This document shows, one piece after another, positions 26,223-34,916 of a stretch of 64,000 nt of DNA (position 1 is its first letter; each line of letters opens with the position of its first letter). The position numbers and the translations under genes were made by a program. Below the pieces are notes generated by a model, which saw nothing but the letters and a program-made list of their open reading frames with translations, was not told the origin of the DNA and searched no databases. Where the stretch lies: the NCBI GenBank assembly GCA_050290245.1, contig JBNKHH010000033.1, positions 1 to 64,000 on the forward strand, given 5' to 3'. Source of the stretch: JBNKHH01 sp050290245 (GTDB taxonomy: Bacteria > Pseudomonadota > Alphaproteobacteria > Rhodobacterales > Rhodobacteraceae).

Positions 26223-27167
26223 ATGGCACCACGCAAGATCATCATCGACACCGATCCCGGTCAGGACGACGCAGTGGCGATCCTCCTGGCGCTTGGATCG
26301 CCGGAGGACATCGATCTTTTGGGCGTCGTCGCGGTCGCTGGCAACGTGCCTCTGCCGCTGACGCAAAAGAACGCCCGCATTGTCTGTGAGTTGGCTGAGC
26401 GGTCCGACGTGCCGGTCTTTGCGGGGGCTGAAAAACCCTTGAAGCGCAAGCTGGTTACGGCCGAGCATGTCCACGGCAAGACTGGTCTCGATGGCCCGCC
26501 GATGGCCGACCCGACCATGCCGCTTCAGGATCGTCACGGCGTCGATTTCATCATCGAAACCCTGCGCACCGAACCGTCGGGCACCGTCACGCTTGTTCCG
26601 ATCGGACCGCTGACCAATATCGCGATGGCGTTCCAGCGCGCGCCTGACATCATCGGCAGGGTGCAGGAAATCGTTCTGATGGGCGGTGCCTACTTTGAGG
26701 TCGGAAACATCACGCCAACGGCCGAGTTCAACATTTACGTCGATCCGGAAGCCGCTGAAATCGTGTTTAAATCCGAGGTTCCTCTGACCGTTATGCCCCT
26801 CGATGTCACGCACCGCGCCCTGACCAACGCCGAACGTGTCGAAGCCTTTCGCCGCCTCGACACCAAGGTTGGCCATATGGTCGCTGCATGGACTGACTTC
26901 TTCGAACGTTTCGACAAGGAAAAATACGGCTCCGAAGGCGCGCCCCTGCATGACCCCTGCACCATCGCCTACCTGATCAAGCCCGAACTGTTTTCGGGCC
27001 GTCACATCAATGTCGAGATCGAAACCACCTCCGACCTCACGCTTGGCATGACTGTCGCCGATTGGTGGCGCGTTACCGACCGCACCCCGAACGCGACATT
27101 CATGGGCGCCGTGGATGACGCCGGATTCTACGACCTTCTGACCAAACGACTTGCGCGCCTGCCATGA
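26223..27167 (+). CDS. Inosine/uridine-preferring nucleoside hydrolase
   Basis: A 314-residue nucleoside hydrolase, which splits ribonucleosides into base and ribose for salvage. The calcium-binding N-terminus IIIDTDPGQDDAVAILLAL is diagnostic (about residues 6-24), with VPIGPLTNIAMAF (about 123) and MGGAYFEVGNITPTAEFNI (about 153), which gives the second Asn/Glu ligand block. ATG 26223 is used because it starts right at the conserved N-terminus; the longer open frame has no family similarity. The stop overlaps the GNAT gene by four bases. Confidence 0.9.
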   Translation: MAPRKIIIDTDPGQDDAVAILLALGSPEDIDLLGVVAVAGNVPLPLTQKNARIVCELAERSDVPVFAGAEKPLKRKLVTAEHVHGKTGLDGPPMADPTMPLQDRHGVDFIIETLRTEPSGTVTLVPIGPLTNIAMAFQRAPDIIGRVQEIVLMGGAYFEVGNITPTAEFNIYVDPEAAEIVFKSEVPLTVMPLDVTHRALTNAERVEAFRRLDTKVGHMVAAWTDFFERFDKEKYGSEGAPLHDPCTIAYLIKPELFSGRHINVEIETTSDLTLGMTVADWWRVTDRTPNATFMGAVDDAGFYDLLTKRLARLP

Positions 27168-27607
27168 GCCAACTTCTTCACCTTGCCACTTCTGCCGATT
27201 TCGACCGGCTGATGCCCATGGTCGCCGCCTATCATGCCGAAGAAGGGATCCAGAGCGACGAGGCGCACCGGGCCGAAGCTATCCGTCCTCTTCTGGACGG
27301 TTCGCCCCATGGCGCCATCTGGCTGATAGGCCCCAAGATGTCGCCCGTCGGATATGTCTGCGCCTGCTTCGGCTGGTCTATCGAATTGGGCGGGATGGAC
27401 GGGTTTATTGATGAAATATGGATCCGCGAAAAGATCCGAGGGCGCGGCATGGGGGGGGAGGCTCTGCTCGCTCTACAGAAAGCCCTTGCCCAGGCGGATA
27501 TCCGAGCGCTCCATCTAGAGGTCGGCGATGCAAGCCCCGCCGAACGGCTTTATCACCGCGCCGGGTTCCGGCGGCGGAAATTCAATCTGATGACCTGGGT
27601 TGCCTGA
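27164..27607 (+). CDS. GNAT-family N-acetyltransferase
   Basis: A 147-residue single-domain acetyltransferase. The acetyl-CoA loop is RGRGMGGEAL (about residues 92-101, RxxGxG type), preceded by strand FIDEIWI, and AERLYHRAGFRRR (about 126-138) is the usual C-terminal block. The acceptor is unknown. The ATG overlaps the nucleoside hydrolase stop, suggesting co-expression. Confidence 0.88.
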   Translation: MSQLLHLATSADFDRLMPMVAAYHAEEGIQSDEAHRAEAIRPLLDGSPHGAIWLIGPKMSPVGYVCACFGWSIELGGMDGFIDEIWIREKIRGRGMGGEALLALQKALAQADIRALHLEVGDASPAERLYHRAGFRRRKFNLMTWVA

Positions 27608-27617
27608 AGTGGCGCAC

Positions 27618-27652
27618 CCGGGGGCTTTGCCCCGGACCCCGAAGTATTTTTT
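27618..27652 (+). terminator. Hairpin terminator of the dispersed CCGGGGGC/GCCCCGG type
   Basis: CCGGGGGC (27618-27625) pairs with GCCCCGG (27629-27635) around TTT, with one bulge. A T-rich stretch follows (27647-27652). Read on the minus strand this resembles the intergenic elements at 4908 and 59951, so it probably belongs to the same repeat family. Confidence 0.6.
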
Positions 27653-27706
27653 AAAAGAAGAAGCCGGGGGCTGGTTCAGGGAGGAATCGGGCTTACCTTT
27701 GATACG

Positions 27707-29122
27707 ATGATCGACTTCGACACGACATACGGCCAGCTACCGGATCGGTTCTACACCCGAATGCCACCGACGCCCGTTTCGCGCCCCGGCTGGATTGCCT
27801 TCAATGACAAACTGGCAGACCGCCTCGGACTGGACGCGGTGGCCCTGTCCGGTGACGCGGGGTTGCAGGTCTTTTCAGGCAACCGGGTGCCTGAGGGGGC
27901 CGACCCATTGGCACAGGTCTATGCTGGCCACCAGTTCGGCAGTTTCAGCCCGCGGCTTGGGGATGGGCGCGCGCTTCTGCTCGGTGAGGTGATTGCACCG
28001 GACGGCGCCCGCTTTGATATTCAGCTAAAGGGCTCGGGTCCCACTCCCTACAGCCGGAACGGCGACGGCCGTGCCTGGCTTGGCCCGGTCCTGCGCGAGT
28101 ATATCGTCTCCGAGGCCATGGCGGCCCTCGGCGTGCCGACGACCCGCGCGCTGGCAGCCGTAGCGACTGGTGAGCCTATTCAGCGCGAAGTCGTCTATCC
28201 CGGCGCGGTTCTGACACGTGTCGCCGCAAGCCATATTCGCGTCGGCACGTTCCAATACTTCGTTGCGAAGAACGACCGTGATGCCCTTGAGGCGCTGGCC
28301 GCCCATGTCATCGCCCGTCACTACCCCGACGCCGAGACCGCCCTGGACCTGTTCAAGGCCGTGATCGACCGCCAGGCCCGGCTGATTGCACGCTGGCTGT
28401 CGCTTGGCTTCATCCACGGTGTGATGAACACTGACAACATGACAATCTCGGGCGAGACGATTGACTATGGGCCTTGCGCCTTCGTCGATGCCTATCACCC
28501 GATGCGTGTCTTTTCCTCGATCGACCATCAGGGCCGCTATGCCTATGGCCGCCAGCCTGACATGGGCCTGTGGAACCTTGCTCAACTTGGCACGGCGTTG
28601 ATGCCGCTGATCGACGACCTCGAGGCCGCGCAGAGTGCACTCGACAGGTTCGCTCCAACATTCCAAGGCGAATGGTTGCGCCTTTTCCGCGCAAAAATTG
28701 GCATTTCGACCGAAGAAGAAACCGACGGTGACCTGATACAGGCGCTTTTGGCCGCGATGGCCGAAAACCAGGCCGATTTCACCAACGCGTTCCGCGCCCT
28801 AGGGACCGCCAGGGCACGCGACGAGTTCCTGGACCCGGAGGCCTATGACGCATGGGAGCGCACCTGGCGCGACCGTCTCGCCCGTGAGAGTACGACGCCC
28901 GAAGATCGTCTAGATGCCCTGCGCGCCGTCAATCCGGCCGTGATCGCGCGCACGCACCGGATTGAAGAAGCAATCCAGGCAGCCATGCAAGGCGATCTCG
29001 CACCGTTTCACCGCCTGAAGACGGTTCTGCAAACCCCCTTTTCGCTCGCCGAAGCGGATACCGACCTCGCCCGCGCGCCGAGCGCGGACGAAATTGTTCC
29101 CCGCACATTTTGCGGCACCTGA
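27707..29122 (+). CDS. selO: Protein AMPylase SelO (YdiU family)
   Basis: A 471-residue SelO pseudokinase-fold enzyme, which transfers AMP from ATP to hydroxyl side chains of target proteins. Family blocks are QVYAGHQFGSFSPRLGDGRA (about residues 70-89), DIQLKGSGPTPYSRNGDGRA (about 105), REYIVSEAMAALGVPTTRAL, and HGVMNTDNM (about 245). Cys near residue 257 (YGPCAF) and Cys 469 in the ending TFCGT match the two cysteines that form a redox-sensitive disulfide in E. coli SelO. It stands alone. Confidence 0.93.
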   Translation: MIDFDTTYGQLPDRFYTRMPPTPVSRPGWIAFNDKLADRLGLDAVALSGDAGLQVFSGNRVPEGADPLAQVYAGHQFGSFSPRLGDGRALLLGEVIAPDGARFDIQLKGSGPTPYSRNGDGRAWLGPVLREYIVSEAMAALGVPTTRALAAVATGEPIQREVVYPGAVLTRVAASHIRVGTFQYFVAKNDRDALEALAAHVIARHYPDAETALDLFKAVIDRQARLIARWLSLGFIHGVMNTDNMTISGETIDYGPCAFVDAYHPMRVFSSIDHQGRYAYGRQPDMGLWNLAQLGTALMPLIDDLEAAQSALDRFAPTFQGEWLRLFRAKIGISTEEETDGDLIQALLAAMAENQADFTNAFRALGTARARDEFLDPEAYDAWERTWRDRLARESTTPEDRLDALRAVNPAVIARTHRIEEAIQAAMQGDLAPFHRLKTVLQTPFSLAEADTDLARAPSADEIVPRTFCGT

Positions 29123-29175
29123 AAATCAGCCCCTTGCCGACTGGTGAGAGCGGGTTCTTGTGGTAAATAGCGCTC

Positions 29176-30423
29176 ATGGACCTGTTACAACTCACCTCCT
29201 TCCTCATCGTGCTCGCCGGGCTTTTCGGTGCGGTAAATTACCTGTTTCTCCGGCTACCGACGGCAATCGGCATACTGGTGGTGTCGCTTTTGGCCTCGAT
29301 TCTGATCCTGATGCTGGACCTGTTCGTTCAGGGTTTCACCGTCGGTGATGAAGTTCGCTCGCTGGTGGGCAGCATCGACTTTTCCGACGCACTGCTTGAA
29401 GGAATGCTGGGCCTCTTGCTCTTTGCCGGGGCGCTGCATGTAAAGGTTTCCGACCTCAGGACCCAATGGAAACCGGTGGCGTTGATGGCCACCGTCGGCG
29501 TCGGCCTGTCAACTCTAGTCGTTGGCGTGGGCTTCTCCTGGCTGACGGGTATGCCGATCCTCGCGGCAATGGTTTTCGGCGCGCTTATCTCTCCGACCGA
29601 CCCCGTCGCGGTACTGGGTGTGTTGCGCGAAGCCTCCTTGCGAAAGTCCCTGGAAACCAAGATCGCGGGCGAAAGCCTTTTCAACGACGGTGTCGGATAC
29701 GTGGTTTTCCTGATTCTCGTCGGTCTCGCCTTCCCGCATGGAGACGCCCATGGGTCTGGCCTTGCCGGCGCGGCCAAGCTTTTCCTTCAGGAAGCAGGCG
29801 GCGGCGCGATCCTGGGTATCGTTCTCGGCTGGCTGACTTTCCGCCTGATGGCCCGCATCGACGACTATTCGCTCGAAGTCCTTCTGACCCTGGCGTTGGC
29901 GTTCGGAGGCTATCAGCTTGCGGTATCGTTGCACTTTTCGGCCCCGATCATGGCCGTCTGCGCGGGCCTTCTCATCGGCGATGTCGGCACAGTCCATGGT
30001 ATGAGCGAGGAAACCCGCAAGTACGTCGACGCCTTCTGGAAACTGATCGACGAGATCCTGAACGCGGTCCTGTTCCTGTTGATCGGAATCGAGGTTTTTG
30101 CAGTTTCCTTCGGTATGGATGCCTTCCAGACCGGACTTGCCTCGATCGTCCTTGCACTCATAGGTCGCCTTGCCGCCGTCGCTATCCCGATTCTGATGCT
30201 GAAGCCCTTCCACGATTTTTCGCCCGGCGTGATCCCGATCATGACCTGGGGCGGACTGAAGGGCGGCATTTCGGTCGCGCTTGCGCTATCGATCCCGGAC
30301 AATGAATGGAAGCCCGTCATCCTTACGGCCACCTACATGGTCGTTGTCTTCTCGATCATCGTGCAGGGTCTGACTGTTGCCCGCATTGCCAACCGTCTGG
30401 GCCGCGAGCCTGACCTGGTTTGA
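29176..30423 (+). CDS. Na+/H+ antiporter, CPA1/NhaP type
   Basis: A 415-residue protein with about twelve membrane helices. The ion-binding and helix motifs of CPA1 exchangers are present: LLLFAGALHV (about 76), ISPTDPVAVLGVLRE (about 137), AGESLFNDGVGYVVF (about 163), and TWGGLKGGISVALALS (about 357). It should exchange sodium (or potassium) for protons across the inner membrane. There is no long C-terminal cytoplasmic domain. The stop overlaps the next ATG (TGATG), so it heads a three-gene overlapping set. Confidence 0.9.
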   Translation: MDLLQLTSFLIVLAGLFGAVNYLFLRLPTAIGILVVSLLASILILMLDLFVQGFTVGDEVRSLVGSIDFSDALLEGMLGLLLFAGALHVKVSDLRTQWKPVALMATVGVGLSTLVVGVGFSWLTGMPILAAMVFGALISPTDPVAVLGVLREASLRKSLETKIAGESLFNDGVGYVVFLILVGLAFPHGDAHGSGLAGAAKLFLQEAGGGAILGIVLGWLTFRLMARIDDYSLEVLLTLALAFGGYQLAVSLHFSAPIMAVCAGLLIGDVGTVHGMSEETRKYVDAFWKLIDEILNAVLFLLIGIEVFAVSFGMDAFQTGLASIVLALIGRLAAVAIPILMLKPFHDFSPGVIPIMTWGGLKGGISVALALSIPDNEWKPVILTATYMVVVFSIIVQGLTVARIANRLGREPDLV

Positions 30424-31514
30424 TGGACGATCTCACCCGAAGCCTGGCAAAGGCACTTGTCGACGAAGATCCCGTGGACAAACTGGTTTCGTTGCTGGAC
30501 GCCGGGGCCGACCCCAACGGGCGCGACGACGAAGGCAAGCCCCTTTTGTTCAATGCCGGCGGCGGTGTCCGGTTGCGGACGCTGATCGAATATGGCGGCG
30601 ACGTCAACGCCACCTGGGACATGGGGCAGATCGACTACGGGCCGATTGCCCGCCTCTCGACGAAACTCATCCCAAAGGAATACCGCCGCGACCCGAGCGA
30701 ACCCTTCGTCATGCGTCTGACGGACATCGAGCTTGAACCGGACACCATCCGCCTGATGGTCGCCAAAGGCGTTGATCCTTTCGCGTTCGAACGCCACTCC
30801 GACCCCAGCGAGATCGCCATCGCCCTCGGCAACGATCTGATTCCGGAAACGCCGCTTTCCCGCGAAGACCTCGACCGCAGCGGCACCGCCCGCGCCGGCG
30901 CGGCAAACCCCGAACCCTACCTGCCCGCCTTTTGGCGCGAACAAATCCGCACCATGCGCTCCGGCTACGCCGCCGAAATCGCTCTTGCTGGAAAACGCGA
31001 CTACTCTGCACGCTCCGTGCCCGTCTGGTCCTTCGACCGCTTCGGCCAAAGCGTGACCCGCCTGCCCGATGGACGCCTCGTCCTGATCGCGGGCGAGCAC
31101 GAAGACCACTACGATCCGGATTTCTGCATCTATGCCGACGTCACCGTTCTCGACGGAAAAGGCGGCGTTGACCATTATATTTATCCCGCCGACGTCTTCC
31201 CTCCGACCGACTTTCACACGGCAACGCTGGTCGATGACGCCATCGTTGTGATCGGCGCTCTCGGCTACAAACACCAACGCCGCGAGGGCTATACCCAGGT
31301 TCTCCGCCTGAACCTCGCCGACTTCTCGCTTGACCCCGTAGAAACCACCGGCACCAACCCCGGCTGGATCAACCGACATCGCGCAGACCTCAAGGGACGC
31401 GAAATTCACGTCAGCGGCGGCAAGATCGAGCCCGGCTTTCACGATAACACCGAAATCTTTATCCTCGACCTCGACACACTGGTTTGGCGCAAATCACCGC
31501 AGGAGGCTTCATGA
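30423..31514 (+). CDS. Ankyrin-repeat / kelch-like protein of unknown role
   Basis: A 363-residue cytoplasmic protein. The N-terminal about 60 residues contain an ankyrin-type repeat (LLDAGADPNGRDDEGKPLL) followed by a degenerate one (YGGDVNATWD), and a third helix pair lies near LMVAKGVDPFAFER. From about residue 195 a second part has repeated strands such as QSVTRLPDGRLVLIAGE and DAIVVIGALGY, which resemble kelch-type blades. Both halves are binding modules, so a scaffold role is possible. It overlaps the antiporter stop and the PhzF start, and I would treat the three as one transcript. Confidence 0.6.
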   Translation: MDDLTRSLAKALVDEDPVDKLVSLLDAGADPNGRDDEGKPLLFNAGGGVRLRTLIEYGGDVNATWDMGQIDYGPIARLSTKLIPKEYRRDPSEPFVMRLTDIELEPDTIRLMVAKGVDPFAFERHSDPSEIAIALGNDLIPETPLSREDLDRSGTARAGAANPEPYLPAFWREQIRTMRSGYAAEIALAGKRDYSARSVPVWSFDRFGQSVTRLPDGRLVLIAGEHEDHYDPDFCIYADVTVLDGKGGVDHYIYPADVFPPTDFHTATLVDDAIVVIGALGYKHQRREGYTQVLRLNLADFSLDPVETTGTNPGWINRHRADLKGREIHVSGGKIEPGFHDNTEIFILDLDTLVWRKSPQEAS

Positions 31515-32365
31515 TCGAGTTCGTCACCTACGATGTCTTCACCGGCCAGACTTTCGGCGGCAATCCCCTCGCTGTCATCCCCGACGCGCGCGGCCTGACC
31601 GAGGACCAGCTCACCAGTATCACGCGCGAGTTCAACTATTCCGAGACCACCTTCGTTTACCCGCCAGAGCACCCGGCGCACGACGCCCGCGTGCGAATCT
31701 TCACGCCTTCGATGGAACTCCCCTTCGCGGGCCATCCCACCATCGGCACCGCGCTTGCCCTTCATGCGCTTGGTCGCGCCGGAGACGATATGGTTCTTGA
31801 ACTCGGCGTCGGTCCCATCCCCGTATCCATCGGAAACGGCCAGGCCCGCTTCACCACCCGAGTGCCCCTGGCACAGTCCGTAGGTCCCTCGGCCGAGGAC
31901 GTTGGCCGTATGATCTCGCTAGGCCCCGAAGCGGTACGCATCGACAACCATGCCCCCACCGTGGCCGGGGTGGGCGTCGACTTCGTCCTCGCCGAACTCA
32001 CCGGACCAGCCGCGCTCGCCACAGCCACGCCAGCCGTGGACGCCTTCCGCGCCATCGGCGGCCCCGACGCCGCCCGCCTCGCGCTATTGGTATATATCCG
32101 CGAAGACAAAGCGATCCGCGCCCGCATGTTTGCCCCTCTTGGCGGCATCATGGAAGACCCTGCCACCGGCAGCGCCGCCGCCGCTCTCGCGGCCTTTCTC
32201 GGCTATCTCGACGGCGAATCCGGATCGTTCGAGATCTCGCAAGGTATCGAAATGGGCCGCCCCAGCCTGATCGGTGCCGAGGTGACGGTCGGAAACGGAA
32301 CTCCTGTCGAGGTCGCGATCTCAGGAAAGGCAGTCAAGGTCATGGAAGGCCGCCTGTCGCTCTGA
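31511..32365 (+). CDS. PhzF-family isomerase/epimerase-like protein
   Basis: A 284-residue PhzF-like protein with the two-lobed diaminopimelate-epimerase fold. Blocks visible are FTGQTFGGNPLAVI (about 9-22), the catalytic glutamate in NYSETTFV (about 45), PFAGHPTIGTALAL (about 72-85) and MEDPATGSAAAALAAFL (about 213-229). Despite the name, most such proteins have no link to phenazines; there are no other phenazine genes here. ATG 31511 overlaps the upstream stop as ATGA. Confidence 0.85.
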   Translation: MIEFVTYDVFTGQTFGGNPLAVIPDARGLTEDQLTSITREFNYSETTFVYPPEHPAHDARVRIFTPSMELPFAGHPTIGTALALHALGRAGDDMVLELGVGPIPVSIGNGQARFTTRVPLAQSVGPSAEDVGRMISLGPEAVRIDNHAPTVAGVGVDFVLAELTGPAALATATPAVDAFRAIGGPDAARLALLVYIREDKAIRARMFAPLGGIMEDPATGSAAAALAAFLGYLDGESGSFEISQGIEMGRPSLIGAEVTVGNGTPVEVAISGKAVKVMEGRLSL

Positions 32366-32411
32366 CCAAATTTCGGATGACAGCGGCAAGCCTTCTGACC
32401 AGACTGACGCC

Positions 32412-33395
32412 ATGAACCACGCTGCATCCGATCTCACGCCTCTGCCTGATGTGATCAGCATCCATTTCGACGGGGCCGGCAAGGGCTTTCCGCTCGACGC
32501 CCTGAGTCCTGCCGCCGATAGGGGGTTCACCTGGGTACACCTCAGACGCGACGCGCCGGGTGCCGAGGAGGCCTTGGATCAACTCAACGTCGACGCAGCG
32601 GTGCGCGAAGCCCTGACTGCCGAAGAAACACGGCCCCGATGTACCGTCCACGAGGATGGCATCCTGTTGAACCTGCGCGGCGTCAACCTCAATCCCTCCG
32701 AAGAGCCGGAGGACCTTGTGTCCGTTCGCTTCTGGCTGACCGAATCCCGAATTGTGGGCGTCTGGCTCCGCCCTCTTATGGCTGTGCGCGACATCCTCGA
32801 TGCGACGGAGCGCAACCAGGCACCGATTTCACCCGGCGACTTCGTTTCCAAACTCGCCGTGCGGCTGGCTGACCGCGTTGAGCCATCTATCGCCGCCCTG
32901 AACGCCGAAATCGACAATCTGGAAGAGGCCGTCGACGATCCGCGAGCTGATGGCCTGCGCGATAACCTTTCACGCGTGCGCCGCGCTGCAATCATCCTGC
33001 GCCGTTTCATGGTTCCGCAGAAAGATGCGCTCTCTACGATGCAGATCGAAGATATCGACTGGCTGCGAGAACGCGACCGCGTCCGTCTGCGCGAGGCGAC
33101 CGAACGTGTGGTCCGGCTGGGCGAAGACCTTGACCTGATCCGGGACCGCGCCCAGATCGTTCACGAACAGATCATGGCCAATCGATCGGAACTTCTGAAT
33201 CGGCGCATGTTGCTTCTTGCGGTCATCTCGGTGATCTTCCTGCCGCTGTCGCTGATTACCGGCCTGTTTGGCGTCAATCTTGCCGGCATTCCCGGCGCCG
33301 CGAATCCCTGGGCGTTCGGGACCATGTGTGCGGTTCTTGTCGGCATTGGGGGCGGTTTGTACCTGTGGATCAAACGCACCGGGATCGACAGGTAG
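32412..33395 (+). CDS. CorA-family zinc transporter (ZntB-like)
   Basis: A 327-residue CorA-superfamily protein. It has a long cytoplasmic N-terminal funnel domain with helical coiled segments (about 145-260), then two C-terminal membrane helices. The signature after the first helix is GVN (about residue 290, in TGLFGVNLAGIPG), where CorA magnesium channels have GMN; GVN is common in ZntB-type proteins. A zinc-transport role is therefore likely but not proven. The C-terminus is short and basic. Confidence 0.85.
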   Translation: MNHAASDLTPLPDVISIHFDGAGKGFPLDALSPAADRGFTWVHLRRDAPGAEEALDQLNVDAAVREALTAEETRPRCTVHEDGILLNLRGVNLNPSEEPEDLVSVRFWLTESRIVGVWLRPLMAVRDILDATERNQAPISPGDFVSKLAVRLADRVEPSIAALNAEIDNLEEAVDDPRADGLRDNLSRVRRAAIILRRFMVPQKDALSTMQIEDIDWLRERDRVRLREATERVVRLGEDLDLIRDRAQIVHEQIMANRSELLNRRMLLLAVISVIFLPLSLITGLFGVNLAGIPGAANPWAFGTMCAVLVGIGGGLYLWIKRTGIDR

Positions 33396-33402
33396 CGCCG
33401 CG

Positions 33403-34614
33403 TCAGCCTGCCTTTTTCAAAGCAAGAACCGCGTTAAGCCCGCCAAAAGCAAATGCGTTCGACAAAACGTAGTCCACCTTTGCCTCGCGCGCCTCGTTGG
33501 GCACAACATCCAGCGCGCATTCCGGGTCGGGTTCTTCATAGCCAATGGTCGGTGCGATCACGCCATCCTTCAGTGCCATAAGACAGGCCAAAAGCTCGAC
33601 CGCCCCGGTTCCGCCAATCAGATGTCCGTGCATCGACTTGGTGGACGAGATCATCACCTTGTCGGCATGGTGGCCAAAGACCCTCGCGACGGCGGCACAT
33701 TCGGTCTTGTCATTGGCTGCCGTGCCAGTGCCGTGAGCGTTGATATATCCGACCTTTTCCGCCGTAATCCCAGCGTCTTTCAGAGCCCCTTCGATGGCCC
33801 GCGCCGCGCCCTTCTGAGATGGCATGACGATATCCGCCGCATCCGAAGTCATCGAAAAACCGACCACCTCGGCCAGTATCTCGGCGCCACGCTTTTTCGC
33901 GTGCTCATAGTCTTCAAAAACGAAAACACCCGCGCCTTCGCCCTGGACCATCCCGTTCCTGTTGGCACTAAACGGGCGGCACGCGTCCTTGGACATCACG
34001 CGCAGCCCTTCCCAAGCCTTGACGCCACCGAAACACAACATTGATTCCGATCCACCGGTGATCATGGCCTTGGCGACGCCCATGCGGATCAGCCAGAAAG
34101 CCTGACCCATTGCGTGGTTTGAACTGGCGCAGGCCGTGGCAACCGTGAAGGATGGTCCCTTCAGGTTATAGGTTATCGAGACGTGGCTTGCGGCGGCATT
34201 GTTCATCAGCTTGGGAACAATGAACGGATGCACCCGGTTCTTGCCTTCTTCATAGACGGCCCGGTAATTCTCGTCCTGCGTGTTCAGTCCGCCGCCCGAG
34301 GTGCCCAGTACAACCCCGGCCTCGGCGGCCAGGCGGCCTGTGAACTCAAGCCCCGACTGCTGGATCGCCTGCTCGGCCGCAATCAGAGTGAATTGTGTGA
34401 ACCGGTCGTACAAAGCCTGTTGTTGGCGATTGAATCGGCTGTCGGGTTCATAACCACGCACCTGGCCTGCCAGCTTGATCGACAGGCGTTCGACATCACG
34501 GATCTCCAGAGGGCCGATGCCGCACCGTCCCTCTCGCATTGCTTCGAAAGTTTCGCCAACGGCATGACCCAGCGGATTGATCGTCCCCGCCCCCGTGATG
34601 ACAACGCGCCGCAT
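33403..34614 (-). CDS. Beta-ketoacyl-ACP synthase, FabF-like, of the LpxD/ACP operon
   Basis: A 403-residue condensing enzyme. The catalytic triad is Cys in ATACASSNHAMGQ (about residue 160), His in NAHGTGTAANDKTE (about 297) and His in KSMHGHLIGGTGA (about 335), so it should be active. It belongs to the FabF/KAS II group but is probably not the housekeeping FabF, since it sits with a dedicated acyl carrier protein and an LpxD homologue rather than with fabD-fabG-acpP. I infer elongation of a special acyl chain, possibly for lipid A or another envelope lipid. Confidence 0.85.
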   Translation of the reverse strand: MRRVVITGAGTINPLGHAVGETFEAMREGRCGIGPLEIRDVERLSIKLAGQVRGYEPDSRFNRQQQALYDRFTQFTLIAAEQAIQQSGLEFTGRLAAEAGVVLGTSGGGLNTQDENYRAVYEEGKNRVHPFIVPKLMNNAAASHVSITYNLKGPSFTVATACASSNHAMGQAFWLIRMGVAKAMITGGSESMLCFGGVKAWEGLRVMSKDACRPFSANRNGMVQGEGAGVFVFEDYEHAKKRGAEILAEVVGFSMTSDAADIVMPSQKGAARAIEGALKDAGITAEKVGYINAHGTGTAANDKTECAAVARVFGHHADKVMISSTKSMHGHLIGGTGAVELLACLMALKDGVIAPTIGYEEPDPECALDVVPNEAREAKVDYVLSNAFAFGGLNAVLALKKAG

Positions 34615-34620
34615 TCAGCC

Positions 34621-34881
34621 CTACTGCTCGTTAACGAGCTTTTCGACTGCCGCAACAATCGCAGCAACAGTCGATATATCGAACTCGGACTTCTCAGGCT
34701 CGTTGGCGTTAAAGGGAACCTGGATATCAAAAGCCTCTTCGATGGCGAAAATCGCTTCGACGAGGGCCATGGAATCGATACCAAGGTCGTCAAGAGATTG
34801 CTCCATCGTCACGTCAGACGGTTCAAGAACCGCCTGTTCAGCAATGATTTCTATGATTTTTTCTTTGATTTCGCCGCTCAT
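34621..34881 (-). CDS. Acyl carrier protein, specialised
   Basis: An 86-residue acidic four-helix acyl carrier protein. The phosphopantetheine serine is in LGIDSMALVEA (about residue 37), with Met instead of the usual Leu after the DS pair. The loop QVPFNANEPEKSEFDIST is longer than in AcpP, somewhat like the AcpXL group that carries very-long-chain acyl groups for lipid A in rhizobia. It lies between lpxD-like and KS genes with a 6-base gap to the KS, which argues for a dedicated pathway. Confidence 0.88.
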   Translation of the reverse strand: MSGEIKEKIIEIIAEQAVLEPSDVTMEQSLDDLGIDSMALVEAIFAIEEAFDIQVPFNANEPEKSEFDISTVAAIVAAVEKLVNEQ

Positions 34882-34916
34882 GATCTTGTGCCTCTGCCGG
34901 CTTGTTCCACCGGTAT

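Noticed and set aside
31511..32365. PhzF-like gene as a sign of phenazine synthesis
   Set aside because: No other phz genes are present, and most PhzF-family proteins have nothing to do with phenazines.
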